A stretch of 64,000 bases of DNA, taken from AP-15 sp963787425 (GTDB lineage Bacteria > Pseudomonadota > Alphaproteobacteria > ATCC43930 > CGMCC-115725). A program made the translations under genes and the position numbers. Where the stretch lies: positions 1 to 64,000 of the forward strand of contig CAWBCV010000024.1 in NCBI GenBank assembly GCA_963787425.1. Reading direction: 5' to 3'. The notes under the pieces were generated by a model. The model made no database searches. It was not told the DNA's origin and worked only from the letters and a program-made list of their open reading frames with translations. Positions 27,404 to 35,582 of this stretch are shown here, piece after piece. Every line of letters starts with the position of its first letter. Positions within the stretch are counted from its first letter, which is position 1.

Positions 27404-27432
27404 GCCGCTCGACAACGAGCGGCTTTTTTTTT
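27404..27432 (+). terminator. rho-independent terminator after the ThDP gene
   Basis: GCCGCTCG/CGAGCGGC makes a perfect 8-bp stem with loop ACAA, followed by nine T residues. Another GC-rich hairpin (GGTGGCCGGG/CCCGGCCACC) lies just before it, at 27367-27392. Confidence 0.92.
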
Positions 27433-27829
27433 GAGGTCGCGCTCAAGGCGGACACTCTTTGGCCGCCGCCCGGATTGCCCGAGCATCCTCCCGAAGGCCG
27501 CCCGCGCGCGTCCCGCTCACCTGTTCGCCCTGTTTTATCAGGCCGAGATCAGGCACCCTCTACTCCTAAAAACAAACCGCCTCGCTGGCCGAGCCGTCCA
27601 ACGCCGCGACGACGCTACAATCTCATTGTGGCAATTCTAGAGTTGCTGTTTCCGGAGCGCAGATGGCGATCAAGCCCCTGTTGCCCGGCACGCCCGCACT
27701 GCCGCGGTGCGGGCCAAATCTCGCGTAGAAAACGAGCCAGTCTCAGAAAGGCTATTCATTATTCATTGAGCCAATGGCGGGTACCGTTACAGCCTGACAA
27801 GGAATCTGGCGTAAGGCACGCGAGAACCC
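27433..27829. other. intergenic stretch at left edge of accessory region
   Basis: About 400 bases between the terminator and the nuclease-helicase gene. No convincing gene, tRNA, repeat or transposase remnant was seen. The composition becomes less GC-rich toward 27,800. It could contain the promoter of the next gene or an old integration boundary. Confidence 0.4.
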
Positions 27830-30800
27830 ATGAGAAAAGCTGATGACAGCTACGAACTAGCGGCGAGTGACCTCGTCGGCTACTTAAATTGCCGCCATCT
27901 CTCCGCACTTGAGCGTGCAGTAACCGAAGGCGCGCTTACGAAAACCTACATGTCGGACCCTTTCCTCAACACCTTATGGTCGCGTGGTCTTCTCCACGAA
28001 CAAAACTATGTTGACCACCTGAGAAAGCTCGGCCTTGAAGTCGTCGGGATCGAGGGCGTCGAAGTAACCGGCGCGGCAGTCGCCGACACGGTTGCTGCGA
28101 TGAAAAAGGGCGTGCAGGTGATCGTGCAAGGCGCGCTGGCGCATGGCGTCTGGATCGGGCGTGCCGATATTCTGCGTCGGGTCGAGTTGCCGAGTGCCCT
28201 CGGCGGTTGGTCGTACGAAGCTGTCGATACCAAGCTGGCGCGTGAAACCAAGGCGGGGGCCGTTCTGCAGCTTTGCCTTTATTCCGACCTCATCAAGGAA
28301 GTTCAGGGCTTCGCGCCCAAACATATGTCCATTGTGGTGCCTTGGTCCGACTTCGTGCCGCAGCAATACCGCTTTGCCGACTATGCGGCCTATTTCCGGC
28401 GCGTGACACGAGAGCTTATGCAATCACTCAGTCAGGCAGAGGCGGAACCAACCTATCCCGATCCGAACGAGCATTGCGAAGTTTGCGGCTGGCGCGCGGC
28501 CTGCGAGCGACAGCGGCGTGAAGACGATCATCTGTGCCTGGTGGCGGGCATTTCTAAGCTCCAGATCAACGAGCTAACGGATCGCGGTTTCCGAACAATG
28601 AAGACGCTGGCCGCCATGCCCTTGCCGCTGGATTGGAAACCCGAACGGGGTTCCGCCGCGGCTTACACCCGCGTTCGCGAACAAGCCCGCATTCAGGTGG
28701 AAGCACGTGAAGCCAGCGAGCCCCAATTCGAGCTTCTCGCGGTGGAAGCGGGTTTCGGACTTCCCCGGCTGCCGGAACCGTCGAAGGGCGACATCTTTCT
28801 CGACCTGGAAGGCGACCCATTTTCGGGGGAGCACGGCCTCGAATATCTGTTCGGATATCTGTTCCGCGAGGGCAACGGAGCGCACAAATACCGACACAGC
28901 TGGGGTCTTTCCCGCGCCGATGAAAAGCGTGGCTTCCAGGACTTCATCGACTTCGTCATGGCGCGCTGGGCCGAATTTCCCAGCATGCATATATACCACT
29001 ACGCGCCTTACGAACCGGCCGCACTCAAGCGTCTGATGGGACGGTACGCAACGCGGGAGGAAGAACTCGACCGCATGCTGCGGGCGAAAATATTTGTGGA
29101 TCTGTATCAGATCGTGCGGCACGCCATTCGCGCCGGCGTTGAAAGCTATTCCATCAAGCGGCTCGAACCGCTGTATGGCTTCGACCGCGATACCGCGCTT
29201 GCCGACGCGAATAAGGCACTCGCCGTTCTACAGACCAAAATAGAGATGGACGACGTTTCCTCGATTTCGGAGGAAATCAAGGCGACGGTGCTCGCCTACA
29301 ACAAGGATGATTGTCGGTCGGCCGCCGCCCTTCGGGAGTGGCTCGAAAGCCTGCGCCAAGAAATAGTGAATGACGGGACGCCCGTGCCGCGTCCGGAACC
29401 GGGCGACGGCGCGCCGAACGAAAAGATCACCGACTGGCTCGTCCGAATTAACGCGGTCATCGCGAAGATGACCGTGGACATCCCCGACGACCCGGCAGAC
29501 CGCACCCCGGAGCAGCAAGCCCGCTGGATATTCGCCAACGTGATCGACTGGCACCGCCGGGAAGAGAAGGCCGTCTGGTGGGAATATTTCCGCCTGGCCG
29601 ACCTATCCGCACAAGAGCTGCTCGATGAACAGGCCGGACTGTCGGGGCTAAGCTTTGTCGGAGAGGTCGGCGGCACGGTCCGGGCCCCCATACACAGGTA
29701 CCGCTTTCAGCCACAGGAAACAAAGATCCGTGGCAGCGAGGAATTGCGCAACACGGGAGGCGACAGCCTCGGCACGGTCGATGCGATCTCGCTTGAGGAG
29801 GCCACGATCGACATCAAAAAGCGGCAGGATAGCGTCGGCCTACACCCCGAAGCCGTTTTCGCGCACAGCTATGTCGGTTCGAAAGTAATGGCGGAATCCC
29901 TTTTACGGATCGGGACCTATGTGGCCGAGAACGGAATGGTCGGAGACGGGCGTTATTTGGCGGCGCGCGACCTGTTGCTGAGAGAAATCCCGAGGGCGGA
30001 AGGAAAGCCTCTTCACCGCTCGGGCGAAACCGCGGTGGAGGCGGCTGTCCGGCTCTGCGGCGGCTTGAGCGGGGGCATCCTCCCAATTCAAGGGCCGCCT
30101 GGCGCCGGCAAGACATATACCGGTGCGCAAATGATTTGCGAGCTTGTGCGCCAGGGTAGAACGGTGGGCATAACGGCCAACAGCCACAAGGTCATTCGCA
30201 ATCTGATCGACGCGGTCATAGAGGCAGCGGAGAAGCAGGGTCTCAACCTGCATTGCTGTCAGAAGCCAGAGAAGGGAGCGGAGGTGGAGGACGCGCAACC
30301 GCATCTGTCATTTGCCAGAAGCAATAAAGACCTGTTGGACGCATTGGGAACCACCGCCATGGTGGGCGCGGGTACGGCATGGCTCTGGGCTGCGCCGGAA
30401 GCCTTCCAGACGGTGGATGTGCTTTTCGTAGATGAGGCGGCGCAGATGTCGCTCGCCAACGTGCTGGCGGTCTCTCAGGCGGCGAAAACCGTGGTGCTGA
30501 TCGGAGATCCTCAACAACTCGACCAACCCATGCAGGGCAGCCATCCCGAGGGCACCGACGTTTCAGCCCTCGATCACCTACTGAGCGGCGAGCAGACGAT
30601 TTCGCCGGACAAGGGTCTCTTCCTCGAACAGACATGGCGGCTGCATCCCGATATCTGCGCGTTCACCTCCGAGCTTTTCTATGACGGCAAGCTTGTGTCG
30701 CGGGAAGGACTGGAGCAGCAGGTTATCAATGCCGCCGGCCCGGTTTGCGGATCGGGGTTGCGTTATCTGCCCGTCACCCACCAAGGGAACCAGAACTGTT

Positions 30801-31237
30801 CTCCCGAAGAAGCCGATGCTGTCAGCGCGCTTGTCGATCGCATTTTGGAAAGCAATGCGACATGGGTCGATCGGGAGGGTCAGCAAAAGCCGGTCGGTCT
30901 CGACGACATCATCATCATCACGCCTTACAACGCCCAGGTGTTCGAGATTAAACAGCGACTGCCGGGCGCGCGTGTCGGGACGGTGGATAAATTCCAGGGC
31001 CAGGAAAAGCCCATTGCCATCTATTCCACCGCCACCTCAAGCCGGGCGGACGCGCCGCGAGGGATGGAGTTCCTTTACAGCCTCAATCGGCTGAACGTCG
31101 CAACATCGCGCGCCAAATGCATATCGATCATGGTCGGTTCGCCCGAGCTAATCAGGACCGATAGCCGTACTCCGCGACAAGCCCAACTCGCGAACGCCTT
31201 TTGTCGGTTCCTGGAGTTGGCGCAACCGATCCTGTAG
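27830..31237 (+). CDS. TM0106-like RecB nuclease/RNase H-like/SF1 helicase fusion
   Basis: A 1135-residue multidomain protein. Residues about 10-240 resemble a RecB-type PD-(D/E)XK nuclease: GRADIL, YEAVDTKLAR, QLCLYS and a CEVCGWRAAC cysteine group. About 315-520 look like an RNase-H-fold DEDD exonuclease (FLDLEGDPF, YHYAPYEPAAL, YNKDDCRSA). About 740-1130 are an SF1 helicase: Walker A GPPGAGKTYTG near 755, VDEAAQMS near 867, GDPQQLDQP, EQTWRLHP, DKFQGQEKPIAIYST and LNVATSRAK. It probably processes DNA or RNA ends. A defence or repair role is suggested by the accessory context but not shown. The ATG is preceded by GCGAGA. Confidence 0.82.
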   Translation: MRKADDSYELAASDLVGYLNCRHLSALERAVTEGALTKTYMSDPFLNTLWSRGLLHEQNYVDHLRKLGLEVVGIEGVEVTGAAVADTVAAMKKGVQVIVQGALAHGVWIGRADILRRVELPSALGGWSYEAVDTKLARETKAGAVLQLCLYSDLIKEVQGFAPKHMSIVVPWSDFVPQQYRFADYAAYFRRVTRELMQSLSQAEAEPTYPDPNEHCEVCGWRAACERQRREDDHLCLVAGISKLQINELTDRGFRTMKTLAAMPLPLDWKPERGSAAAYTRVREQARIQVEAREASEPQFELLAVEAGFGLPRLPEPSKGDIFLDLEGDPFSGEHGLEYLFGYLFREGNGAHKYRHSWGLSRADEKRGFQDFIDFVMARWAEFPSMHIYHYAPYEPAALKRLMGRYATREEELDRMLRAKIFVDLYQIVRHAIRAGVESYSIKRLEPLYGFDRDTALADANKALAVLQTKIEMDDVSSISEEIKATVLAYNKDDCRSAAALREWLESLRQEIVNDGTPVPRPEPGDGAPNEKITDWLVRINAVIAKMTVDIPDDPADRTPEQQARWIFANVIDWHRREEKAVWWEYFRLADLSAQELLDEQAGLSGLSFVGEVGGTVRAPIHRYRFQPQETKIRGSEELRNTGGDSLGTVDAISLEEATIDIKKRQDSVGLHPEAVFAHSYVGSKVMAESLLRIGTYVAENGMVGDGRYLAARDLLLREIPRAEGKPLHRSGETAVEAAVRLCGGLSGGILPIQGPPGAGKTYTGAQMICELVRQGRTVGITANSHKVIRNLIDAVIEAAEKQGLNLHCCQKPEKGAEVEDAQPHLSFARSNKDLLDALGTTAMVGAGTAWLWAAPEAFQTVDVLFVDEAAQMSLANVLAVSQAAKTVVLIGDPQQLDQPMQGSHPEGTDVSALDHLLSGEQTISPDKGLFLEQTWRLHPDICAFTSELFYDGKLVSREGLEQQVINAAGPVCGSGLRYLPVTHQGNQNCSPEEADAVSALVDRILESNATWVDREGQQKPVGLDDIIIITPYNAQVFEIKQRLPGARVGTVDKFQGQEKPIAIYSTATSSRADAPRGMEFLYSLNRLNVATSRAKCISIMVGSPELIRTDSRTPRQAQLANAFCRFLELAQPIL

Positions 31238-31451
31238 TCGTTGACCGACCAGCGTGCCCGGTAGCATTGGGATTACGGTGACAGTTTACTCGAATTCTCG
31301 CAGCAACGGCGGTTCGCGCGCGCGCTCCCGCTGATTTCCTCGACGGGGCGGGCTCGTTCGCGCGGAGCGGGCAACTCCGTATAGGAATACTTAATAACCA
31401 TTCCTCATGGTACGCAATTTGTACAGTCGAGGTTCCGTAAACTCCGAGGGT

Positions 31452-32312
31452 ATGGACATGGACGGCATGACCCAAATGCCAGCAAGTTTGGCAATCGAAA
31501 CCCACTTAATGAACCCGCCTGAGACTAGCGTGATCATAGTAATTGACCCAAAGACGGCGAAGGCAATTTTAGATACTCGAAATGGGAAAAATCGGCCGCC
31601 GAAGCCGAATAAAGTCCAGCAGTTTGCAGCCGACATGACACGGGACCGGTGGGGTTTGACCGGCGATACGATAAAATTTGGCACTAACGGTCAGCTATTA
31701 GACGGCCAAAATCGATTGTCTGCAAGCGCCAAAAGTGGGAAATCCTTTCGAACGCACGTCGTCTTCGGCATTGATCCCGCCTTATTTGGTCGGATGGACA
31801 TTGGAAAACCGCGAAATGCGGCGGACATCTTACATATTGCGGGCTTCAAGTATGCGTCCGCACTGGCTGCTGCAATTAGATGGGCACATCTCTTGGATAC
31901 GGATCCCTACAACAGAGAGACTTTGCAGCCCGATTTAGTACTCGAGTTGGCACGTGGGAAATATTCGGATATCGAGCCATTCCTTAAGGTTGGCCACCAG
32001 ATAAACAAACAGTTCTCGCACCCCGTCGGGCAGATAGCGGCCCTAATTTATAATTTTTCCAAGCGTGACAAAAACAAGGCGGAGGACTTTGCGAGAGCCT
32101 GGCAACGAGGCGATCGAAACGGAAAATATCAAATCATAGATTTGATGCAGGCACTGCTTCATTCTCAAAAGGCCAACAACAACGGAAGAATTCACGAACT
32201 GGCTCGTGCTGGAGTGATAATAAAGACATGGAATATCTTTAGAGCTGGTCAAAAGGGATCGCTCGCTCAGCTCAACGCGGCACTCACAACAAAAATTGAA
32301 TCAATATCGTAG
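31452..32312 (+). CDS. ParB-like/phage-type hypothetical protein
   Basis: About 286 residues with no confident family. The central part (VIDPKTAKAILD, PPKPNKVQQFAADM, GTNGQLLDGQNRLSASAKSG, ARMDIGKPRNAADILH-like) resembles ParB N-terminal-like proteins found on phages and plasmids, with a LLDGQNRL segment similar to their NG.HR box. The C-terminal half is helical. Base composition is clearly less GC-rich than the neighbours, with AAT, ATA and TTA codons, suggesting transfer. The start is unclear: ATGs at 31407, 31452 and 31458 are all possible, and GAGGG lies just before the latter two. Confidence 0.6.
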   Translation: MDMDGMTQMPASLAIETHLMNPPETSVIIVIDPKTAKAILDTRNGKNRPPKPNKVQQFAADMTRDRWGLTGDTIKFGTNGQLLDGQNRLSASAKSGKSFRTHVVFGIDPALFGRMDIGKPRNAADILHIAGFKYASALAAAIRWAHLLDTDPYNRETLQPDLVLELARGKYSDIEPFLKVGHQINKQFSHPVGQIAALIYNFSKRDKNKAEDFARAWQRGDRNGKYQIIDLMQALLHSQKANNNGRIHELARAGVIIKTWNIFRAGQKGSLAQLNAALTTKIESIS

Positions 32313-32354
32313 GAGCCGCTGACGGTTTTCTTAACGCGTAAAGGTTCGCGGTTC

Positions 32355-32615
32355 TCACTCGACATCTTCAATTCTGACGCCGCGCCGCTCGCGCAAGCTC
32401 CTACACGCTTCCTCGACGCGGCGCAAAAAGCGCGGATCGTTTTCGAGCCGATAATCGAGCCAGTCATCCTCGGACCCAAAGCCGATCAGCACCCCGGCCG
32501 GTTTTCCGTTGCGCGTGATGACGATCTCCTCGTTCGCGGCTTCATGCAGAAACCGTGGGAGATCGTCCTTGATTCGGATAGCGGCACCCGCCTCACACCG
32601 GATCTCCGAATTGCC
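32355..32615 (-). pseudogene. Phd/YefM-type antitoxin, 5' end missing
   Basis: Reads AAIRIKDDLPRFLHEAANEE, IVITRNGKPAGVLIGF, then SEDDWLDYRLENDPRFLRR and a basic-acidic C-terminus, the pattern of Phd/YefM antitoxins. No start codon exists in this frame before a stop at 32616-32618, so the N-terminus has been lost or shifted. The 5' side runs into the MITE at 32662. No partner toxin is present. A short remnant of a similar gene lies at about 37776-37813. Confidence 0.6.
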
Positions 32616-32661
32616 TTAGCCATGCCTCAGCTTCCGATTTGGTCACGATTGCCAATATTTC

Positions 32662-32815
32662 GACAGCAAGCGTAGGGCGGATGCAATCCGCCATCTTGCT
32701 AGTGCCGCTACTCAGCCGGTTGATAAGGGGACGCGACGCAAACGAAGTAGGTTTGCCACCGAAGTGCAATGACAACCCCAAGGAGGCGGATTGCATCCGC
32801 CCTACGCTTGCTGTC
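32662..32815. mobile_element. MITE-like element with perfect 31-bp inverted ends
   Basis: The left end, starting GACAGCAAGCGTAGGGCGGA (32662-32692), is perfectly complementary to the right end at 32785-32815. The 154-bp element carries no gene. The left 49 bases recur exactly at 34722-34770. Its right end coincides with the stop codon of the lrgB-type gene, two of whose three stop bases are in the element. The inner CGGATGCAATCCGCC is itself palindromic. Confidence 0.9.
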
Positions 32816-33554
32816 ATCTAGCAGCGAGACCTCGGTCGAGCAGCTCGAGGATCAAGGGCACCAGCGCCGCCGTGGCGATGCCGTTCAGCGCCATCGCGAG
32901 GCCGGCGAAGGTTCCGGCCACCTCGTTCTCCTGAAAGGCACGAGCGGTGGCGATGCCGTGGCTCGACAGGCCCATCGCGAAACCACGAGCGTGCCATTCC
33001 TTGACACCGACGAACCGCAGCACGTAGCCCGCGAGGCAGGCGCCCGTGATGCCGGTCGAGATCGTCAGGACCGCGGTCAGCGCAGGGATGCCGCCGATTC
33101 GTTCGGAGATCGCCATCGAAATCGCCGCGGTCGCAGATTTGGGCGCCATCGACAGCCACAGCTCGCGGCCGCCGCCGAGGCCGCGCGCGACCAACACGCT
33201 AGAGAGGATGGCGGTCGCGCTGCCGATCCCGAGCGCCCCGAGCAGAGCGCCGGCGGATTTGCGGATGATTTCGGTATGGCGATAGAGCGGCACGGCCATT
33301 GCGACGATGGCCGGCCCGAGCAGGAAATGCACGAACTGGGCGCCGTCGAAATACCGTTTGTACGATGTGCCGGTGGCGGCCAGGATCGCCACCACAAGTG
33401 CGATCGCCAGCAGGGTGGGGTTGAGAAGCGGCATCTTGTGGCACCGCTCGTTCACTGCCATGGCGGCGAGGTAGGCACCCAGCGTCAAGCTCAGCCAGAG
33501 CAGTGGAGTGGCAGCGAGGAACTCCAGCCCATCGGTGAGGCTGTTGGCGCTCAT
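32814..33554 (-). CDS. lrgB: LrgB/CidB family membrane protein
   Basis: About 246 residues, hydrophobic throughout with multiple membrane segments. AVNERCHKMPLLNPTLLAIA, FLLGPAIVAMAVPLYRH, LSMAPKSATAAISMAISERIGG and GLSSHGIATARAF are the signature blocks of LrgB. With LrgA it is thought to modulate murein hydrolase activity or metabolite (pyruvate) transport. The ATG at 33554 overlaps the LrgA stop by four bases (ATGA), indicating translational coupling. The stop lies inside the right end of the MITE, so the last few residues may have been changed by insertion. Confidence 0.88.
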   Translation of the reverse strand: MSANSLTDGLEFLAATPLLWLSLTLGAYLAAMAVNERCHKMPLLNPTLLAIALVVAILAATGTSYKRYFDGAQFVHFLLGPAIVAMAVPLYRHTEIIRKSAGALLGALGIGSATAILSSVLVARGLGGGRELWLSMAPKSATAAISMAISERIGGIPALTAVLTISTGITGACLAGYVLRFVGVKEWHARGFAMGLSSHGIATARAFQENEVAGTFAGLAMALNGIATAALVPLILELLDRGLAAR

Positions 33555-33916
33555 GGGCGGGTGGACGCCTCGACGGCCTCGATGGCAGGCGGCGATAGCC
33601 ACGTCACGACCAACCCCGTGATGGCGATCGTGGCTGTGACCGAGACCAGCAGGACGAGCAGGATGCTCCACCATTGGGTGGCAATCATCGGCAAGTAGGC
33701 AATGACCCCGACACCGGCGGGAACGAACAGCACGCCCAGATTCTGCAACAGGAATGCGGACGTTCGCGACATCTCGTCGGGAATTTCGCCGCGCAGCACC
33801 AAGATCACGTACAGCAGAACGAGACCGATGATCGCGCCCGGCACCGGAAACCCACTCACTCGGACGATGCTTTCGCCGATCAGCTGCAGCACGATTAGCA
33901 AGAATATCGTGAACAT
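33551..33916 (-). CDS. lrgA: LrgA/CidA family holin-like protein
   Basis: A 121-residue protein with four hydrophobic segments. Family hallmarks are VSGFPVPGAIIGLVLLYVIL and LQNLGVLFVPAGVGVIAY. It is the first gene of a two-gene unit with lrgB, coupled by a four-base overlap. CidA/LrgA proteins oligomerise in the inner membrane and affect autolysis. In many proteobacteria the pair is linked to pyruvate uptake; neither role can be chosen from sequence. Confidence 0.88.
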   Translation of the reverse strand: MFTIFLLIVLQLIGESIVRVSGFPVPGAIIGLVLLYVILVLRGEIPDEMSRTSAFLLQNLGVLFVPAGVGVIAYLPMIATQWWSILLVLLVSVTATIAITGLVVTWLSPPAIEAVEASTRP

Positions 33917-34019
33917 CGACCCTTTTCTCCCTGATTCTTAAGGTTTACCTATCGACACATGCTCAGGTTAATCCGTCTCGGTTCGCGCGAATGTGAGCCG
34001 TGTCACGGCGCGAGCGTGG

Positions 34020-34568
34020 TCACTCAGGCTGACGAATAAGCCGGCCGGAGACGACCAATTCCGGCCGCCCCGGAAAGACCCGGGAGAAATGCAACGTCAT
34101 CACGTCTCCCGAAAGCGAGCGCTGGTAGGTCTGCAACTCATAATTGCCGTCGGCCAGGATACTCAGCACGTGCACAACGAGCGTGTTGCGATCGATATAC
34201 GCCCATGCGGCGGGTCTATCGGCGAAGGGCTCGAGCGGCTCGGGACTGCGGAACTGGTTGGGCGTCGGGCCGGCGACGAACCGTATCTCCGTGTTGCGGC
34301 GGCGCAGTGTCGTCTTATCGCCTTCGCCAGAATGGATGACCGTGGTCCAGCTGAGCCGGAAGCCGTTGTCGTCAGAGCGCAGTTCGACCTCGGCGTCGCG
34401 CACCTGCTGGACGAAGAAGCGGTCGCCGGCCTGGACCTGCGCCTCGCCGCGGAAATGCCCAACGAAATCGGCAATCGACAACACGTCCGCGGCCTGACCG
34501 AGACTGCTTTCGGCGATAAGGGCGAGGCTTACGATCGCCGTCGCGAGCCATCCCAGACGACCTCGCAT
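34020..34568 (-). CDS. secreted hypothetical protein
   Basis: About 182 residues. A signal peptide (WLATAIVSLALIAESSLGQA, cleavage before ADV) is followed by a soluble domain with DFVGHFRGEAQV, ELRSDDNGFRLSWTTVI and NYELQTYQRSLSGDVMTLHF, a pattern suggesting a beta-rich lipocalin-like barrel. No named family is certain. The ATG at 34568, with GGAAAG upstream, is preferred to one at 34604 because it places the signal peptide correctly. Confidence 0.65.
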   Translation of the reverse strand: MRGRLGWLATAIVSLALIAESSLGQAADVLSIADFVGHFRGEAQVQAGDRFFVQQVRDAEVELRSDDNGFRLSWTTVIHSGEGDKTTLRRRNTEIRFVAGPTPNQFRSPEPLEPFADRPAAWAYIDRNTLVVHVLSILADGNYELQTYQRSLSGDVMTLHFSRVFPGRPELVVSGRLIRQPE

Positions 34569-34721
34569 GGCATCGTTCTTTCCGGTGGGAATGCTCCTCG
34601 ACATCGGCGGCTTCGCATTGTCCAGACATGCGGTCGGTGTTGCATCTTGCCAAGCGGCAACGCCGGGAGACTATCCTAATTCGCGCGACCGGTACATTTG
34701 CCTTTGGCGAAAGCGCGTCTC

Positions 34722-34778
34722 GACAGCAAGCGTAGGGCGGATGCAATCCGCCATCTTGCTAGTGCCGCTATCAGCCCG
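34722..34778. mobile_element. solo left half of the MITE
   Basis: Positions 34722-34770 are identical to 32662-32710 of the full element. The following eight or so bases are similar with a one-base offset, then similarity ends. No right end is present. The rest of the 308-base gap before the vapB-like gene shows nothing recognisable. Confidence 0.85.
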
Positions 34779-34876
34779 CCTGGGGGGCGAAAAAAACAAG
34801 CCGAAACGCGGGCTTGCATGTTGGTACGACCATGGCCATCTTACCTCGGTCTTACCGTCCATACCAGAGCCCACTG

Positions 34877-35158
34877 ATGGCAGGCGTTGAACCACTGACG
34901 ACGACCGTGTCGACCAAGGGGCAGGTCATCCTGCCTAAGGCAATTCGGCAGCGCAGGCATTGGGAGCCCGGCACCCGCCTGGTGGTCGAGGACACTCCTG
35001 ACGGGGTGCTGCTGAAGCCGGCGCCGGTTTTTGCGCCGACGCGGCCGGAGGATGTCGCCGGAATGCTCGCATATCGCGGACCGCCCAAGACGCTGGAAGA
35101 GATGGACGCAGCCATAACTGCCGAGGTAAAGCGGCGCCGTGCTCGCGGTCGATCCTAA
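34877..35158 (+). CDS. AbrB/MazE-type antitoxin
   Basis: A 93-residue protein with an N-terminal swapped-hairpin DNA-binding domain (TTTVSTKGQVILPKAIRQRR) and the RLVVEDTPDGVLLKP segment. The C-terminal tail, which would bind the toxin, is charged. It neutralises the PIN toxin encoded next, whose GTG start overlaps its end by 20 bases, and probably autorepresses the pair. Confidence 0.88.
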   Translation: MAGVEPLTTTVSTKGQVILPKAIRQRRHWEPGTRLVVEDTPDGVLLKPAPVFAPTRPEDVAGMLAYRGPPKTLEEMDAAITAEVKRRRARGRS

Positions 35159-35528
35159 TATTGTCGTCCGCTATCTGACCGCCGACCACCCGGAGCAGTT
35201 CGCGAAGGCGAGTGCGCTGATCCGCGGCGAGCATGTGTATGTCTGCACGACCGTTCTGCTCGAAACCGAGTGGGTGCTGCGACGTGCCTATCGGTTCAGC
35301 CGCGCTCAAATCATGGCCGCTTTGACCGCCTTCGCGGGACTTCCGCGCGTCACATTGGAGGATCCCGCTTTGGCTGCCAAGGCATTGGAATGGATGCGGA
35401 GCGGGCTGGATTTCGCCGATGCGCTGCATCTGGCGAAGGCAGAGGGCTGCGAAGCCTTCGTCAGCTTCGACCAGCGCTTCGCAGCGGTGGCCAATCCACT
35501 AAGCCAGGTGAAGGTCCGAGGCCTCTAG
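35139..35528 (+). CDS. PIN-domain ribonuclease toxin (VapC-like)
   Basis: A 129-residue PIN domain. Acidic metal ligands appear in AVDPNIVVRYLT, the glutamate in LLETEWVLRR, DFADALHLA and FVSFDQRF. VapC toxins cleave tRNA or rRNA and are held inactive by the cognate antitoxin. The start is a GTG inside the antitoxin gene. This is the only complete toxin-antitoxin pair in the window. Confidence 0.88.
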   Translation: MLAVDPNIVVRYLTADHPEQFAKASALIRGEHVYVCTTVLLETEWVLRRAYRFSRAQIMAALTAFAGLPRVTLEDPALAAKALEWMRSGLDFADALHLAKAEGCEAFVSFDQRFAAVANPLSQVKVRGL

Positions 35529-35582
35529 TAGAGCCCATGAAGCTGATGAGGTCAGAGCAAGCGCGCCGCTGCAGCCGATATT

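Noticed and set aside
25662..27455. A 597-codon open frame on the minus strand
   Set aside because: It is antisense to the intact HACL/Oxc-type ThDP enzyme and lacks any domain.
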